Positions 1 through 9,522 of a DNA stretch of 58,699 bases are shown here, piece by piece. Both the position numbers and the translations under genes were made by a program. The notes beneath the pieces were generated by a model. The model searched no databases. It saw only the letters and a list, made by a program, of their open reading frames with translations, and had not been told where the DNA came from. The first letter of the stretch is position 1. Each line of letters begins with the position of its first letter. Source of the DNA: Isotricha intestinalis. Taxonomy: Eukaryota; Ciliophora; Litostomatea; Vestibuliferida; Isotrichidae. The DNA lies in contig JAJJLU010003534.1 in NCBI GenBank assembly GCA_023807065.1, positions 1 to 58,699 on the forward strand, given 5' to 3'.

Positions 1-555
1 GGCGGCATCGTCCTCAAGCTCCAGCTCGGTCTTATCGTCAACCGTGCCGTAAGAACTGTTTGTGCAGTACTTCGTCATCGTTTTATAGGAGCCCCTGCAC
101 CATGAATAGGTGCTCCAGCTATAGGTATCCTTGGGAGCGGTCTCGCCCCAGGCGAAATAGTCGCCGAAGTCCTCGGGATTGTCGGCACCGACATTCATTG
201 TCGCCCATAACGTACCGTTGGGAAGACCCAGGTCAACCCATTCGTGCTCGTCGGGAGGAGTAACGGGTTCACCTCCCCAGGTTCCGTTCAACAGGTAATC
301 AATCAGGCTGGTGACATCGCCAATGCCCACAGTGCCATCCAGGTCTACGTCGCCGCGCTGGTATTGCCCGTCGACAGGTGTCTCAGGCTCTCCCACCCAT
401 ACGCCATTCAACAGGTAATCAATCAGGCAGGTGACATCACCAATGCCTACATTGCTGTCATAGTCCACATCGCCACGTGGATACTCTGCTTGAGCAGTGA
501 AGGACATCAGCATCAACGCCAACACTGCAAACAAACTTGGTGTAATCTTTTTCAT
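1..555 (-). CDS. Bacteroidales secreted protein with two dockerin-like repeats and FISUMP-like domain, 3' end cut by window edge
   Basis: Reading down from the ATG at 555-553 gives 185 codons without a stop to the window edge, so the gene is 3'-partial. Residues 1-23 form a signal peptide (Lys-Lys start, hydrophobic core, AQA before the mature chain). Residues 28-50 and 68-90 are near-identical dockerin-like repeats of the form RGDVDxDxxVGIGDVTxLID, common in secreted Bacteroidetes proteins. Residues 105-155 (EWVDLGLPNGTLWAT, then GDYFAWGET) match the FISUMP-type domain of Prevotella and Fibrobacter surface proteins. GC content and codon use are bacterial (many GGC, GAC, CTG codons), in sharp contrast with the rest of the window. 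The forward-strand ORFs here are shadows. The family is well supported; whether this DNA belongs to the same chromosome is doubtful. A join made during DNA amplification or assembly is more likely than transfer, because the gene shows no adaptation to the host. Confidence 0.9.
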   Translation of the reverse strand, partial: MKKITPSLFAVLALMLMSFTAQAEYPRGDVDYDSNVGIGDVTCLIDYLLNGVWVGEPETPVDGQYQRGDVDLDGTVGIGDVTSLIDYLLNGTWGGEPVTPPDEHEWVDLGLPNGTLWATMNVGADNPEDFGDYFAWGETAPKDTYSWSTYSWCRGSYKTMTKYCTNSSYGTVDDKTELELEDDAA

Positions 556-777
556 TGTAATAATTAGTGTCTTATTGATATATAAGCATTAAGATTTGTA
601 GAATTCAAAACATTAATTGTTAAACTTATATTATAGAAATTATTGAGAAAAAGGAATTAAGTTGATATAATATAAAGAATAGATAAATAAATTATATTTG
701 CGTTTTTTTATATTTTAAATTTTTTTTTCGATATTTTAATTAAATATGGAAGATATTATTATTATTTATTTTTTAAA
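556..777. other. Junction between bacterial and eukaryotic DNA, no gene
   Basis: The sequence passes from the start of the bacterial gene to the extremely AT-rich DNA typical of the remainder. Roughly 556-650 could be the AT-rich leader of the bacterial gene and the rest the 5' flank of the eukaryotic gene at 778, so the exact breakpoint cannot be placed by eye. No direct repeat, insertion sequence end or telomere repeat is visible. Confidence 0.5.
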
Positions 778-1164
778 ATGTCTGATGATAAAACAAATGA
801 AAAGACAGATTACACTAATTCCACAATGTGGAATCAGGATAGTATTAAAATAAATAAATTTTCTCTTCCAAAAAGAAAAACTCAAAGTACTCCAACTTTA
901 TCTTATAGTTATACAAATAAAATAAGAAAGGATATCTTTGGAGAAGTAATTAAAAAAGGTGGAAAGCATAAAATTAGCTTTGCTGATAATGCATTATTTT
1001 CTTATAAAACTAATGTAAATAATATCGAAAATAAATTAGATAATATAGTAGAAGTAATTGATGTCGAAAGTTATAAAGAAGAAAATAAACTTAATGTTTA
1101 TAAATCAAATGGAAAAATATCTTTGGAAGATGCATTTTGTTGTAGTTCATGTTATATTATTTAA
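778..1164 (+). CDS. Small protein with C-terminal CaaX box and RVxF-like motif
   Basis: A 128-residue protein with no domain that I recognise. It is hydrophilic and basic, with no signal peptide or membrane segment. It ends in FCCSSCYII: the last four residues CYII fit a CaaX prenylation box, and the neighbouring cysteines could be palmitoylated, so I infer a membrane-tethered protein. The segment KHKISFADN (about residues 63-71) contains KISF, which fits the RVxF consensus for docking to protein phosphatase 1. A second protein in this window, at 48707-49276, has the same layout: a K-[IV]-x-F-A segment, then a short hydrophobic/acidic stretch, then a C-terminal ESCYIF. I read them as paralogues. 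The ATG is preceded by an A/T-only leader typical of genes here. Lipidation and phosphatase binding are predictions from motifs only. Confidence 0.65.
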   Translation: MSDDKTNEKTDYTNSTMWNQDSIKINKFSLPKRKTQSTPTLSYSYTNKIRKDIFGEVIKKGGKHKISFADNALFSYKTNVNNIENKLDNIVEVIDVESYKEENKLNVYKSNGKISLEDAFCCSSCYII

Positions 1165-1438
1165 TATAATGTAATTATTTATAAATGTAAGGAAGTAAAA
1201 AGTGTTAGTAATTTGAAGAAATAAAACATTTCAATAAAATATATTTTTTTCAAAAAATGAATTTAGTATAACAGATAAATTAAGTATAAATTATCTTTAA
1301 TTTTTTATTTTATATATATTTGAATTTAATTAAAAATTTATAAAATTTTTAAATATCTAATTCATTAAATTAACATTTCTGTTAAAAATATAATTTTATC
1401 ATATAAAATAACAATAAAATAATTAAGAAATTAAATTA

Positions 1439-2866
1439 ATGAAAAACGATTATCAAGAATCACAATTAAATTTTAATTTCCTATCATATAAGAATTTCCT
1501 TCCTGAAGAAAATAAAAAAGATTTTGAAAAAAGTGATATATTAGTAATTTTCGTAAATCCAAAATCAGGATCTCAAAGAGGAAAAAAAATATGTAATTTA
1601 TCTGAAGAATTCCGAAATGAACATTTCCCAAATTTTAACATATTAAATTTTCCCCAGAAAAATACAAAAAAGTTAATTTCTTCTGAATTTGACAGCACAA
1701 AAAACTTTACTATAGTTGTTTTTAATGTTGTTAAATCAGAAGAATTAAAACAAGGGAATAAATTTATAAAAGATTACTTAAATTTTTTTCCGAAAAATAA
1801 AATAAAAGTTTTAATCGCAGGAGGAGATGGAACTGTTTTAAGTTTCGTATCTGAATTAGGAAATATATGTAATTTACAAAAAATAATTTTTGGTAATTTA
1901 CCAATGGGAACAGGAAATGATCTTTCAAATACTTTAAATTTTGGTTATGATATTAAAATAAATAATATATTCAATTTACATAAATTATTATATTCTTATA
2001 TTATTGCTAAAGAAACTAAAATTGACATTTGGAAAGTTTCTGTTGAAATGAATGATGATAATGGATTTATTCAAGAAATTAAAAATGGGAAAATTGAAGA
2101 TAAAAAAGATAATAATGGTAATTTAATTAAGAAATTTAATAGAAGTTTTATTAATTATACTTCTTTAGGATTTGATGCTAAATGTGGTTTTTCTTTTGAA
2201 CAAAAAAGAAGTTCAAGTAGATATATAAATAAATTAATATATGCTTATGAAGCTGGAATTAGAATTGCTACTTTTGAAAAGCAACCAAATTTTGCTGAAA
2301 TTATTGAAGGATTGTATATAGGAGAAAATATATATAATTCTAAAAAGGATTTTTTTAGTCATCATAAATTTAGTACTGATACAGAAAGCACAAGTGATAA
2401 AACTTCATATGATGGAAAAGACTTTAGTGAAATTAAATATGAAAAAATACCATTTAATGGTTATTTTATGAATTTAGTTGCTCAAAATATTTTTCATTAT
2501 TTTGGAGGTGTTAAAAATATTTGGAAAAATATTCCAATTAAAAATTTATCTGGTGAAGAATTAAGAAGTTTTAAAGATAGAATAGAACAAAATTATAATG
2601 ATAAAAAGTTAGAGTTTTTTACTTTTGATTCTCCAGTAAAAATGGGAATGGAAAATGTTTTTGGAGGAAATGCTAAAAGATTAAATCAAGGATTTGGTCC
2701 TTGGTTAATGAAATTTAAAAATGATATTCAATATGAAAATAGTTTAAGTAATCTTTATTTAAATGTAGATGGGGAATTTTTCCGTTTAATTAAACCAAAA
2801 CAAATCGAAATTTATTTAGATAATGATATAAATGAAGGGCAAATTAATATTTTAAAGCATTTTTAA
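1439..2866 (+). CDS. Diacylglycerol kinase (catalytic plus accessory domain)
   Basis: 475 residues. The DAGK catalytic domain begins near residue 33 with ILVIFVNPKSGSQRGKK, continues with the nucleotide-binding motif AGGDGT near 128-133 and LPMGTGNDLSNTL near 155-167. The accessory domain follows from about 235 (FINYTSLGFDAKCGF, then SRYINKLIYAYEAG) and ends with the conserved LNVDGEFF near the C-terminus. Enzymes of this family phosphorylate diacylglycerol to phosphatidic acid, ending diacylglycerol signalling and feeding phospholipid synthesis. No C1 domains, EF hands or PH domain are present, so this is a minimal form, probably cytosolic or peripheral to membranes. A variable Asn/Lys-rich stretch and a Ser/Thr-rich stretch (about 300-330) interrupt the accessory domain. 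The gene stands alone between intergenic spacers of about 275 and 500 bp. Confidence 0.9.
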   Translation: MKNDYQESQLNFNFLSYKNFLPEENKKDFEKSDILVIFVNPKSGSQRGKKICNLSEEFRNEHFPNFNILNFPQKNTKKLISSEFDSTKNFTIVVFNVVKSEELKQGNKFIKDYLNFFPKNKIKVLIAGGDGTVLSFVSELGNICNLQKIIFGNLPMGTGNDLSNTLNFGYDIKINNIFNLHKLLYSYIIAKETKIDIWKVSVEMNDDNGFIQEIKNGKIEDKKDNNGNLIKKFNRSFINYTSLGFDAKCGFSFEQKRSSSRYINKLIYAYEAGIRIATFEKQPNFAEIIEGLYIGENIYNSKKDFFSHHKFSTDTESTSDKTSYDGKDFSEIKYEKIPFNGYFMNLVAQNIFHYFGGVKNIWKNIPIKNLSGEELRSFKDRIEQNYNDKKLEFFTFDSPVKMGMENVFGGNAKRLNQGFGPWLMKFKNDIQYENSLSNLYLNVDGEFFRLIKPKQIEIYLDNDINEGQINILKHF

Positions 2867-3368
2867 ATTAATAGTTTTTGATATATAAATTTCAATATCT
2901 AAGTTATAAATAAGTTAAAGATTTTATAAATTAAAATTTGGTAGTAATATTTTCTTTTTTTTTTAATTTAAAAGTCTAATTTTAGTTTATTTTTTAATTC
3001 ATTATTCCATTGAATAATAAATTTATAATGAATTATAATATTAAGAAAAAAATAAGATTTTGAATTTTTTTATTTAAATTATCAATCATAATTTTTATTA
3101 ATCTAATTACCATCTTTTTTATTTAATTTTAAATGATATTTTAATTATAAATAATTAAGAAATTCATTTCATTGTATTTCAAAGAGATTAACTTTAAAAA
3201 TCTTTAACAAATTTAAAGTATCTTAAATTCAAAAATATTCATTATTCATCCGTAATTAATAATTTCTATATATTCATTATTTTATTTTAATACATTATCT
3301 ACATTTTTTATTTTTTTATAATGAATTAAATAATAATATTAATTATTTATTTAAATATTTTTTTCAAA
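2867..3368. other. Intergenic spacer
   Basis: About 500 bp of nearly pure A/T between the diacylglycerol kinase and the kelch gene. I see short homopolymer runs but no ORF, tRNA, ordered repeat or recognisable signal. Confidence 0.6.
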
Positions 3369-5231
3369 ATGGATAATTTCACTTTAACCAATAACTTTTA
3401 TGAAGATAAAGTAAATGAAGTTATGGATTCAACTTCAAATATATTTTTTCATCATTCTCCTTTATTTCAATCATTAAATAGTGATAGAAAAATAAATAAA
3501 CATTCAAGAAATAATGATAGAGATAAATTTTCTATTACAAATTTAAAAACTGCAAGAAATTTTAGAAATGTTAATATCTTAAAAAAAATTAGTTTTTCAT
3601 TAAGTCCTTCAATTGAAGATAAAGAAAAATTAACATCATATTATAAAACAACAACTTATTATAATGACAATGATGATGATCAACCTGAAAAAAAGGTTTT
3701 ATTCCATAAATATAAAATATCAAATATTCCAAAAATAAATTTAAACATTAAAAAACAAAACACTGAAACAACATTTAATTTAATTAAACCATTTTTTAAT
3801 AGTTTAGATATTGCTAATAAAGTTTTAAACACAAATAAACAAATAATTCAAAGAATAAGTGAAATGACTCATTATTTCCAAATAGAAAAATATAATAAAA
3901 ATATAAGCAAAACAGAACGTAATAAATATTTACTAAAAAAAATGCCAAGGATTCAAGTAAAATCTTTAAAATCAGAAGAAGATATAGAAAGCTTAAAAAA
4001 ATTAGCATTTAAAAAAGATAATATAAAAAAAAAATCAAAATCCGAAAAAAAAGAAGAAAAACCCGTAAATAAAATCCCAATGAATTTATTTCGAAGAATG
4101 TCATTTAATGGAATGTTAGCAACAAATTATTCAAAAAATAAATCTTTAACATCAAATAATAAACATCAAGTAAATGCAATAATATCTTTTATTAAATTTG
4201 CTTATAAACCTCGTGCTTTAGGTTTATTTTCAGTTAATGTAATTGATAATAAAGTTTATTTATATGGTGGATTATCAACGAGTTTTAATAATGATATTTG
4301 GTGTTATGATATTGCTTTTAACAAATGGGAAAAAATAAAATGTAAAAATTCAAAAAATGATGAACCTGTTCCTCGATTTGGTCATAGTTCTATTATTATT
4401 AATAATAATTTAATTATTTTCGGTGGTGAAACTCCTAAAAATAATTTAAAACCAATTGAAGATTTAATTGTATATAATATTGAAAATAAAAAATTTACAT
4501 ATCCTAGAATTAAAAAAGGTAAAATTGCGCAAAGAAAAGGACACATATGTATTCCTGCAACTTATTCTATGTTAATTTATGGTGGAATTAATTTAGATAC
4601 TTCTAAAATAGAAAATACAGCTTATATATTTAATGCTAAAAATATGACTTTTACTCCTTTAGATTACATTGGTGATAAATTACCTTCTTTAATTTATCAT
4701 AATGGTATTTTTGCAAATCATTTTAATCACTATACTTCAGATTCTTTTTCTTTTTATAAATTACCTTTAGGTTTACCTCATAATAGAGTTCAAAAAATAA
4801 AAATTGAAGGAATTTATATTTTCGGAGGATTAAATGAAAAATATCAATTAAATAATAAAGTATATTTAATTTCAGTATGTAAGAAACCTTGTATTGTGTT
4901 TAAGCCTAAAATTGATGGAATACCTCCTGAACCAAGATATAATAGTAAAATGGTTTTTATAGAAGATTATAATTTTATTGTTATTTCTGGAGGAATTGGA
5001 AGATTACAAAGAGTTTTAAATGATTTAATGATTTTAAATATTGAAAGCTTAAATTGGATTAAACCTATTTTTGAACCTGAAAATTATTATTCTCCAACAT
5101 GGTTAATTCCTAGAACTGAACATGAAATGTTTTTTAATAATGGGAAAATTTATATTCTTGGAGGAAGAAATGAAAATAATTATTGTAATATGGATTTTGA
5201 ATGTGTTCAATTTGAAATTACAAATTTTTAA
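3369..5231 (+). CDS. Kelch-repeat protein
   Basis: 620 residues. The N-terminal 275 or so are basic, low in complexity and of unknown function. From about residue 285 to the end come kelch blades: the paired-Gly signature appears as LYGG, IIFGG, LIYGG, YIFGG, VISGG and YILGG. Most are followed 10-15 residues on by a Tyr and then a Trp or equivalent aromatic (for example DIWCYDIAFNKWEKI). This gives about six blades, enough for one beta-propeller. There is no BTB, BACK, F-box or phosphatase domain, so the usual ubiquitin-ligase adaptor role cannot be assigned. A scaffold or protein-interaction function is the most that can be inferred. The ATG at 3369 directly follows an A/T leader and has no upstream in-frame extension. 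Confidence 0.8.
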   Translation: MDNFTLTNNFYEDKVNEVMDSTSNIFFHHSPLFQSLNSDRKINKHSRNNDRDKFSITNLKTARNFRNVNILKKISFSLSPSIEDKEKLTSYYKTTTYYNDNDDDQPEKKVLFHKYKISNIPKINLNIKKQNTETTFNLIKPFFNSLDIANKVLNTNKQIIQRISEMTHYFQIEKYNKNISKTERNKYLLKKMPRIQVKSLKSEEDIESLKKLAFKKDNIKKKSKSEKKEEKPVNKIPMNLFRRMSFNGMLATNYSKNKSLTSNNKHQVNAIISFIKFAYKPRALGLFSVNVIDNKVYLYGGLSTSFNNDIWCYDIAFNKWEKIKCKNSKNDEPVPRFGHSSIIINNNLIIFGGETPKNNLKPIEDLIVYNIENKKFTYPRIKKGKIAQRKGHICIPATYSMLIYGGINLDTSKIENTAYIFNAKNMTFTPLDYIGDKLPSLIYHNGIFANHFNHYTSDSFSFYKLPLGLPHNRVQKIKIEGIYIFGGLNEKYQLNNKVYLISVCKKPCIVFKPKIDGIPPEPRYNSKMVFIEDYNFIVISGGIGRLQRVLNDLMILNIESLNWIKPIFEPENYYSPTWLIPRTEHEMFFNNGKIYILGGRNENNYCNMDFECVQFEITNF

Positions 5232-5337
5232 ATAATATATAAATTTATAAATATATTTATAATAGTTATTTTTTTATGTTTAATAATTTTAATTTCTTTT
5301 TTACACATTAATTAATTTTTTTACTTACTAATAATAA

Positions 5338-8049
5338 ATGAATTCTATTTTTATGACTAAATATGCAAATTTAAGTACGATAAATAAATTTAATAAATAT
5401 GCATCAAGTTCAAAGAAAATTCCATTGTCTTTAAAAAGAAGAATAGAGAATAATTCGGATACAAATTTATTTTCAAATACTCAAAAATTTAATCATTCAA
5501 ATTCAAAAAAATCAAGAAATATTAAAAATGACTTTCCTATGATTGAAGCAAAATCTTATTTATTTAAACCTAAATCAGAAAGAAATACACCATTTAAAAT
5601 TAAAACTTTTTCTTTAAATTTAAAAAGTTTTGAAAAGAATAGTTTTAAGAATAATAATTATAATACTAATTATCAAAATACTTTAAGTAGATTTTCTTCT
5701 GATTCAAATATTTTTACTTTTAACAATCAAAGCATTCATTCTTCTTTATCTCAAAATAATATTCTTTTAGAAAATCAAACATCAAATACTTTTCAAAATA
5801 ATAAACTAACGAATTTTATTTCTTTTGGAGCTTTTAAACCTAAAAACACATTTGATCAAGTTTTAAAAAAAATAAGATTAAAAAAAATAAAAAAAGACTC
5901 TTTAAATATTGAAATACCTACATCAAACTTAGAAAAAAAAATAAAATCAAATTCAATATCTCCAAAAGATAATAAGGATTCATATTATATAAAAAAAAAA
6001 ATTTCAAAAGAAGAAAATGACATAGATAAAAATCTTTCAAAGACAAAATCAGATGACTTAATAATTTATGAAAATACAAGTGGCTGTTCTGAAAATATTA
6101 CTAATAATCAATTAAATATTAAATCAGAACGTAATTATGAAAAAAAAACAATTTCTAATATTTTTAACAGAAATAATAGTCAAGTTTTCATAAAAAAGAA
6201 AAATTCATATTATTTTAAAACTGAAGAAAATCATATTTTCAATTTCATAGTCAATAAAAATATAAATAGTGAAAGAGCAATTAATTTAAAAAAAAAAGAT
6301 AAAGAAAAACCAATTAAAATTAATAATAATATTATTGAAAAAAAAATACAAATTAAAAAAAAGAATTCTAAAAAAAATGAAGAAGAAAAAATTAATAATC
6401 AACCGAATGAAGATTTAAAAAAAACAAATAATAATAATAATGAATTATTAGAAACAAATAATTTAGAAAAAAAAGAAAAAACAAGTGATATGAGAAATCA
6501 AAGTTTTTCAAATTTTAAAAAATTTAAATTTTTATCAAAGTTAAGTTCAATACATGATCATATTTACAAAAAAAACAAAAATAATTCAACACAAAATATT
6601 CATGACATTAAAGATTATCTTTTTCAGAATAAAGAAAATTTTAAAAAAATAAATTTAGATTTAAAAAAAATAAAAAGAAAAGAAAAAAGAAACACGACAG
6701 TAAATATTTTTAGAAAAAATAATTCTTTTCAAAATTTATGTATAAATCCTAATTTAAAGTTCCAATCAACACTTTATAAACATACAATCAAAACTCCAAA
6801 AGTTGAAAACATTAATAATAAATTTAAAATATTATTAACAAAAAAAAAAAAAGAATTCTCTAATAAGAAGAGAGAATATAAAAAGAAAATATTTAAAAAA
6901 AACAAAGATAAAGAAAAAGAAATAATAAATAGTAATCCAGAAGCAAATATTAAAACTTCAATGAGTTTTCTTCGTGGAATTCAGAAAATTGAACCTAAAC
7001 AATATGGTAAAGAAGATAAAGAAATTAAAATTGTTATTCATTATTTAAAAAAAAAAATATTTGGATATAATGATTTATATGTTCAAAGTCCATATGAAAA
7101 AACATACACTACATTAATTAATATTAAAGATGAATTAACAAATAAAGAATATAAATATGAATATGAATATCAATTAAATATTACTCAATATAATATTTTC
7201 GAGATTTATCAGTTAACTAATTTAAATTTTATCATTCATTTTTTATCTCAAAAATATTTTGATTTTTATAATGAATTTGTAAGAGAATTAAATATGAATA
7301 ATAAAAGAAAAGAACATTCAGCTACTTCAAGATTTAGAAAAATACATACAAAAACACAAAAATTAATAAATCTTTTAAAACATTTTAAAAAAGATGAATT
7401 AAAAAATAGTATTTATATTCATAAATTTATAAGAATTGATAATTTATATGATACTCAAATAAAAACAGAAAACTTGATTTCACATAAAAGTAAAAAATCT
7501 AAAAATATTTCTTTCTCAACAAAAATAGAAGACAAAGAAAAAAATATGGAATTTAAAATATTTCATTTTCATAGAATATCAGAAAAATTAGAAAATTATT
7601 CTTGTCTTAAGAGAAAAACTAGTTTTATGAAATTAATTAATTTAAGACCTAAAAAAAATAGATTATCATTTATAGTATTAAATGAAAAATTTAATCAAGA
7701 AAATGTATTTAAACAATTAAAGATTTATTTAATAAAAAACGATATTCCCAAATTTAAAAAGTTATTTATTCAACATATGTATAATATAAATATAGAAAAA
7801 TGTGATGAATTAGAAAATTCTTTATTAATGTTAAGTGTAATATATAATTGTAAAGAAATTTTGGAATTCTTAATTGAAAGAGGAGCTAATGTAAATACAC
7901 AAAATATTTATTTAAATACTCCTCTTCATTATGCTTCTTCGAATAAGAATTATAAAATCATTGATATTTTAATAAAAAATGGAGCAAATGAAAAAATCAA
8001 AAATAGATTTGGTCAATCTTATTTTGAATGTGGTAAACTTGAACATTAA
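5338..8049 (+). CDS. Low-complexity protein with C-terminal ankyrin repeats
   Basis: 903 residues, of which roughly the first 560 are Asn/Lys/Ser-rich and look disordered. A more ordered segment of unknown family follows (about 545-720, including KKKIFGYNDLYVQSPYEKTY). The last 100 residues carry two clear ankyrin repeats: ENSLLMLSVIYNCKEILEFL then IERGANVNTQ, and NTPLHYASSNKNYKIIDILI then KNGANEKIKN. A degenerate helical pair lies before them. Ankyrin repeats mediate protein binding, so an adaptor role is likely, but no partner can be read from the sequence. It lies head-to-tail behind the kelch gene with about 100 bp between them. The low-complexity half is rich in poly-Lys and poly-Asn encoded by A runs, where assembly errors would be hard to see. 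Confidence 0.8.
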   Translation: MNSIFMTKYANLSTINKFNKYASSSKKIPLSLKRRIENNSDTNLFSNTQKFNHSNSKKSRNIKNDFPMIEAKSYLFKPKSERNTPFKIKTFSLNLKSFEKNSFKNNNYNTNYQNTLSRFSSDSNIFTFNNQSIHSSLSQNNILLENQTSNTFQNNKLTNFISFGAFKPKNTFDQVLKKIRLKKIKKDSLNIEIPTSNLEKKIKSNSISPKDNKDSYYIKKKISKEENDIDKNLSKTKSDDLIIYENTSGCSENITNNQLNIKSERNYEKKTISNIFNRNNSQVFIKKKNSYYFKTEENHIFNFIVNKNINSERAINLKKKDKEKPIKINNNIIEKKIQIKKKNSKKNEEEKINNQPNEDLKKTNNNNNELLETNNLEKKEKTSDMRNQSFSNFKKFKFLSKLSSIHDHIYKKNKNNSTQNIHDIKDYLFQNKENFKKINLDLKKIKRKEKRNTTVNIFRKNNSFQNLCINPNLKFQSTLYKHTIKTPKVENINNKFKILLTKKKKEFSNKKREYKKKIFKKNKDKEKEIINSNPEANIKTSMSFLRGIQKIEPKQYGKEDKEIKIVIHYLKKKIFGYNDLYVQSPYEKTYTTLINIKDELTNKEYKYEYEYQLNITQYNIFEIYQLTNLNFIIHFLSQKYFDFYNEFVRELNMNNKRKEHSATSRFRKIHTKTQKLINLLKHFKKDELKNSIYIHKFIRIDNLYDTQIKTENLISHKSKKSKNISFSTKIEDKEKNMEFKIFHFHRISEKLENYSCLKRKTSFMKLINLRPKKNRLSFIVLNEKFNQENVFKQLKIYLIKNDIPKFKKLFIQHMYNINIEKCDELENSLLMLSVIYNCKEILEFLIERGANVNTQNIYLNTPLHYASSNKNYKIIDILIKNGANEKIKNRFGQSYFECGKLEH

Positions 8050-8198
8050 TAATTATTTTTTGATTTTATCTTTATTTATTTTATTTATTTGAGTTTTATG
8101 TAATTAAGTATATTTGTCATGAATAAAGGTAAAAATTTTATAAATTCATTAATAATAATTTCAAATTATTATTAAATATTATTTATATAAAAAAAATG

Positions 8199-9449
8199 CT
8201 ATTTCATTTTATAAAAAGAAATAAACATATCTAAAGCTTTATAACCGTATTTAAAAAATTCTTTAAATTTATTAATTTCATTTCCACTATTTTCAATTAG
8301 ATAATAAAATTCATCTTTATTTAAATTTTTTTCTTTAATTCCACTACTCCAAAGACCATAAATTTCTTCTTTATTTTTAATATTACTAATAAATTTCCCA
8401 AATCCATTTTGATAATTATCTTTCCAAAAACCAATATATCCCTTTTCTCTATCTCTCCAAATAATAATCCCAAATCCATTTCTTTTATTATTCTCAAAGA
8501 AACCAATATAAATTTGAGATTTATTCCAAATCATTTCTCCATAACCTTTCATAACATTATTAATCCATTCTCCAATGTAATTTTTACCATCTTTAAAGAT
8601 ATAAACACCCCAACCATTAATATCATTATCTTTCCATTCTCCATAATATTTAGCTCCATCACTCCATAAATAAGTTCCAATTCCAGTTTTTTTTCCATTA
8701 AGAAATTCACCTTTATATAAAGAACCATCAGGCCATTTTTCTATTCCAATATTATTTTGTAAATCATTTTTAAATTCACCTTCGTAAAAACCACTGTTTT
8801 TTATTTTATATATTCCATAACCATTTGCTTTATTATCTTTAAATTCTCCCTCATATACTATTTGAAGTGTATTATTTGATATTGATATAAATTTTCCATT
8901 TCCGTTTGAATTGTTATCATAATATATTCCTATATATTTTGAATATGTGTTTTTGGAATTTTGCCATTTTGTTATTCCAAAACCATTTTTTTTGTTGTTT
9001 TGATAATCTCCTATGTATTTTCCTTCTTTTAAAGGAATTATTCCATTATTTAATATATTTGAATTTTTGAAAAATATTGTTTTTTCATTATTTGTTCTTC
9101 TTATTATGGAATTAGAGTTTTTTAATAGTAAAAAATAACGAAATGATTTTATTATTAAATTTATTTTATTTTTAAAAACTATTGATGCTAAATAATGTGT
9201 TTCTATTGGAGATAAATGATAATAATTTATTCCATTTAATATTCTTTGGTTATTTTTGTTATTTTGATTAAGAGAAATATTTCTAAAAGTATTATTTGTT
9301 TTTAAATTATTTGGATTCATATAAAAAGAATAAAAATCATAATTATTAAAACCATCTGACTATTAAGAATTAAATATTTGAATTACTAAATTATTTTCAT
9401 ATGACATATCAGTTGGAATATTACAATTATTACATAATCTACTTCCCAT
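8199..9449 (-). CDS. MORN-repeat protein, two exons with a 27-nt intron
   Basis: The continuous ORF starts with ATG at 9320, but reading upstream in the same frame reaches TAG and TAA stops that lie inside a 27-nt GT-AG interval (9360-9386). Removing it joins 9449-9387 to 9359-8199 in frame and gives a 407-residue protein starting MGSRLCNNCNIPTDM. This N-terminus has Gly2 for possible N-myristoylation and a CxxC pair. From about residue 130 there are nine MORN repeats (for example VYEGEFKDNKANGYGIYKI and LYKGEFLNGKKTGIGTYLW). MORN repeats bind membranes or cytoskeletal partners, and such proteins are common in ciliate cortex and basal-body structures. The spliced start leaves only 73 bp to the divergent NDR kinase. 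The stop is TAG. The MORN assignment is certain; the spliced start is strongly supported by frame and splice signals. Confidence 0.88.
9360..9386 (-). other. 27-nt spliceosomal intron in the MORN gene
   Basis: On the minus strand the interval starts GTAATTC and ends TTAATAG. It contains in-frame TAA and TAG, is a multiple of three, and joins two coding pieces in the same frame. The upstream exon starts with a good ATG. Length and A/T content match the other intron in this window (28 nt at 33450-33477). Confidence 0.85.
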
Positions 9450-9522
9450 AAAAAATTGTTTAATAAAAATTTATTTCTTTAATTATTGTATAATTATTTT
9501 TAATTTAATTAGATAATAAAAA
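9450..9522. promoter_or_regulatory. Divergent promoter, 73 bp
   Basis: This is the whole space between the start codons of the MORN gene (minus) and the NDR kinase gene (plus), so both promoters and both 5' leaders must fit in it or overlap the coding ends. It is almost pure A/T with no motif I can name. Its length falls in the same narrow range as three other divergent spacers in the window. Confidence 0.6.

Noticed and set aside
60..567. Two plus-strand ORFs in the first 600 bp
   Set aside because: They are antisense shadows of the bacterial gene, whose minus-strand translation has a signal peptide and two clear repeats.
2867..3368. Stop-masked reading of this spacer as another gene relic
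   Set aside because: When stops are ignored even this spacer gives plausible-looking peptides, which shows how weak that evidence is in A/T-rich DNA.
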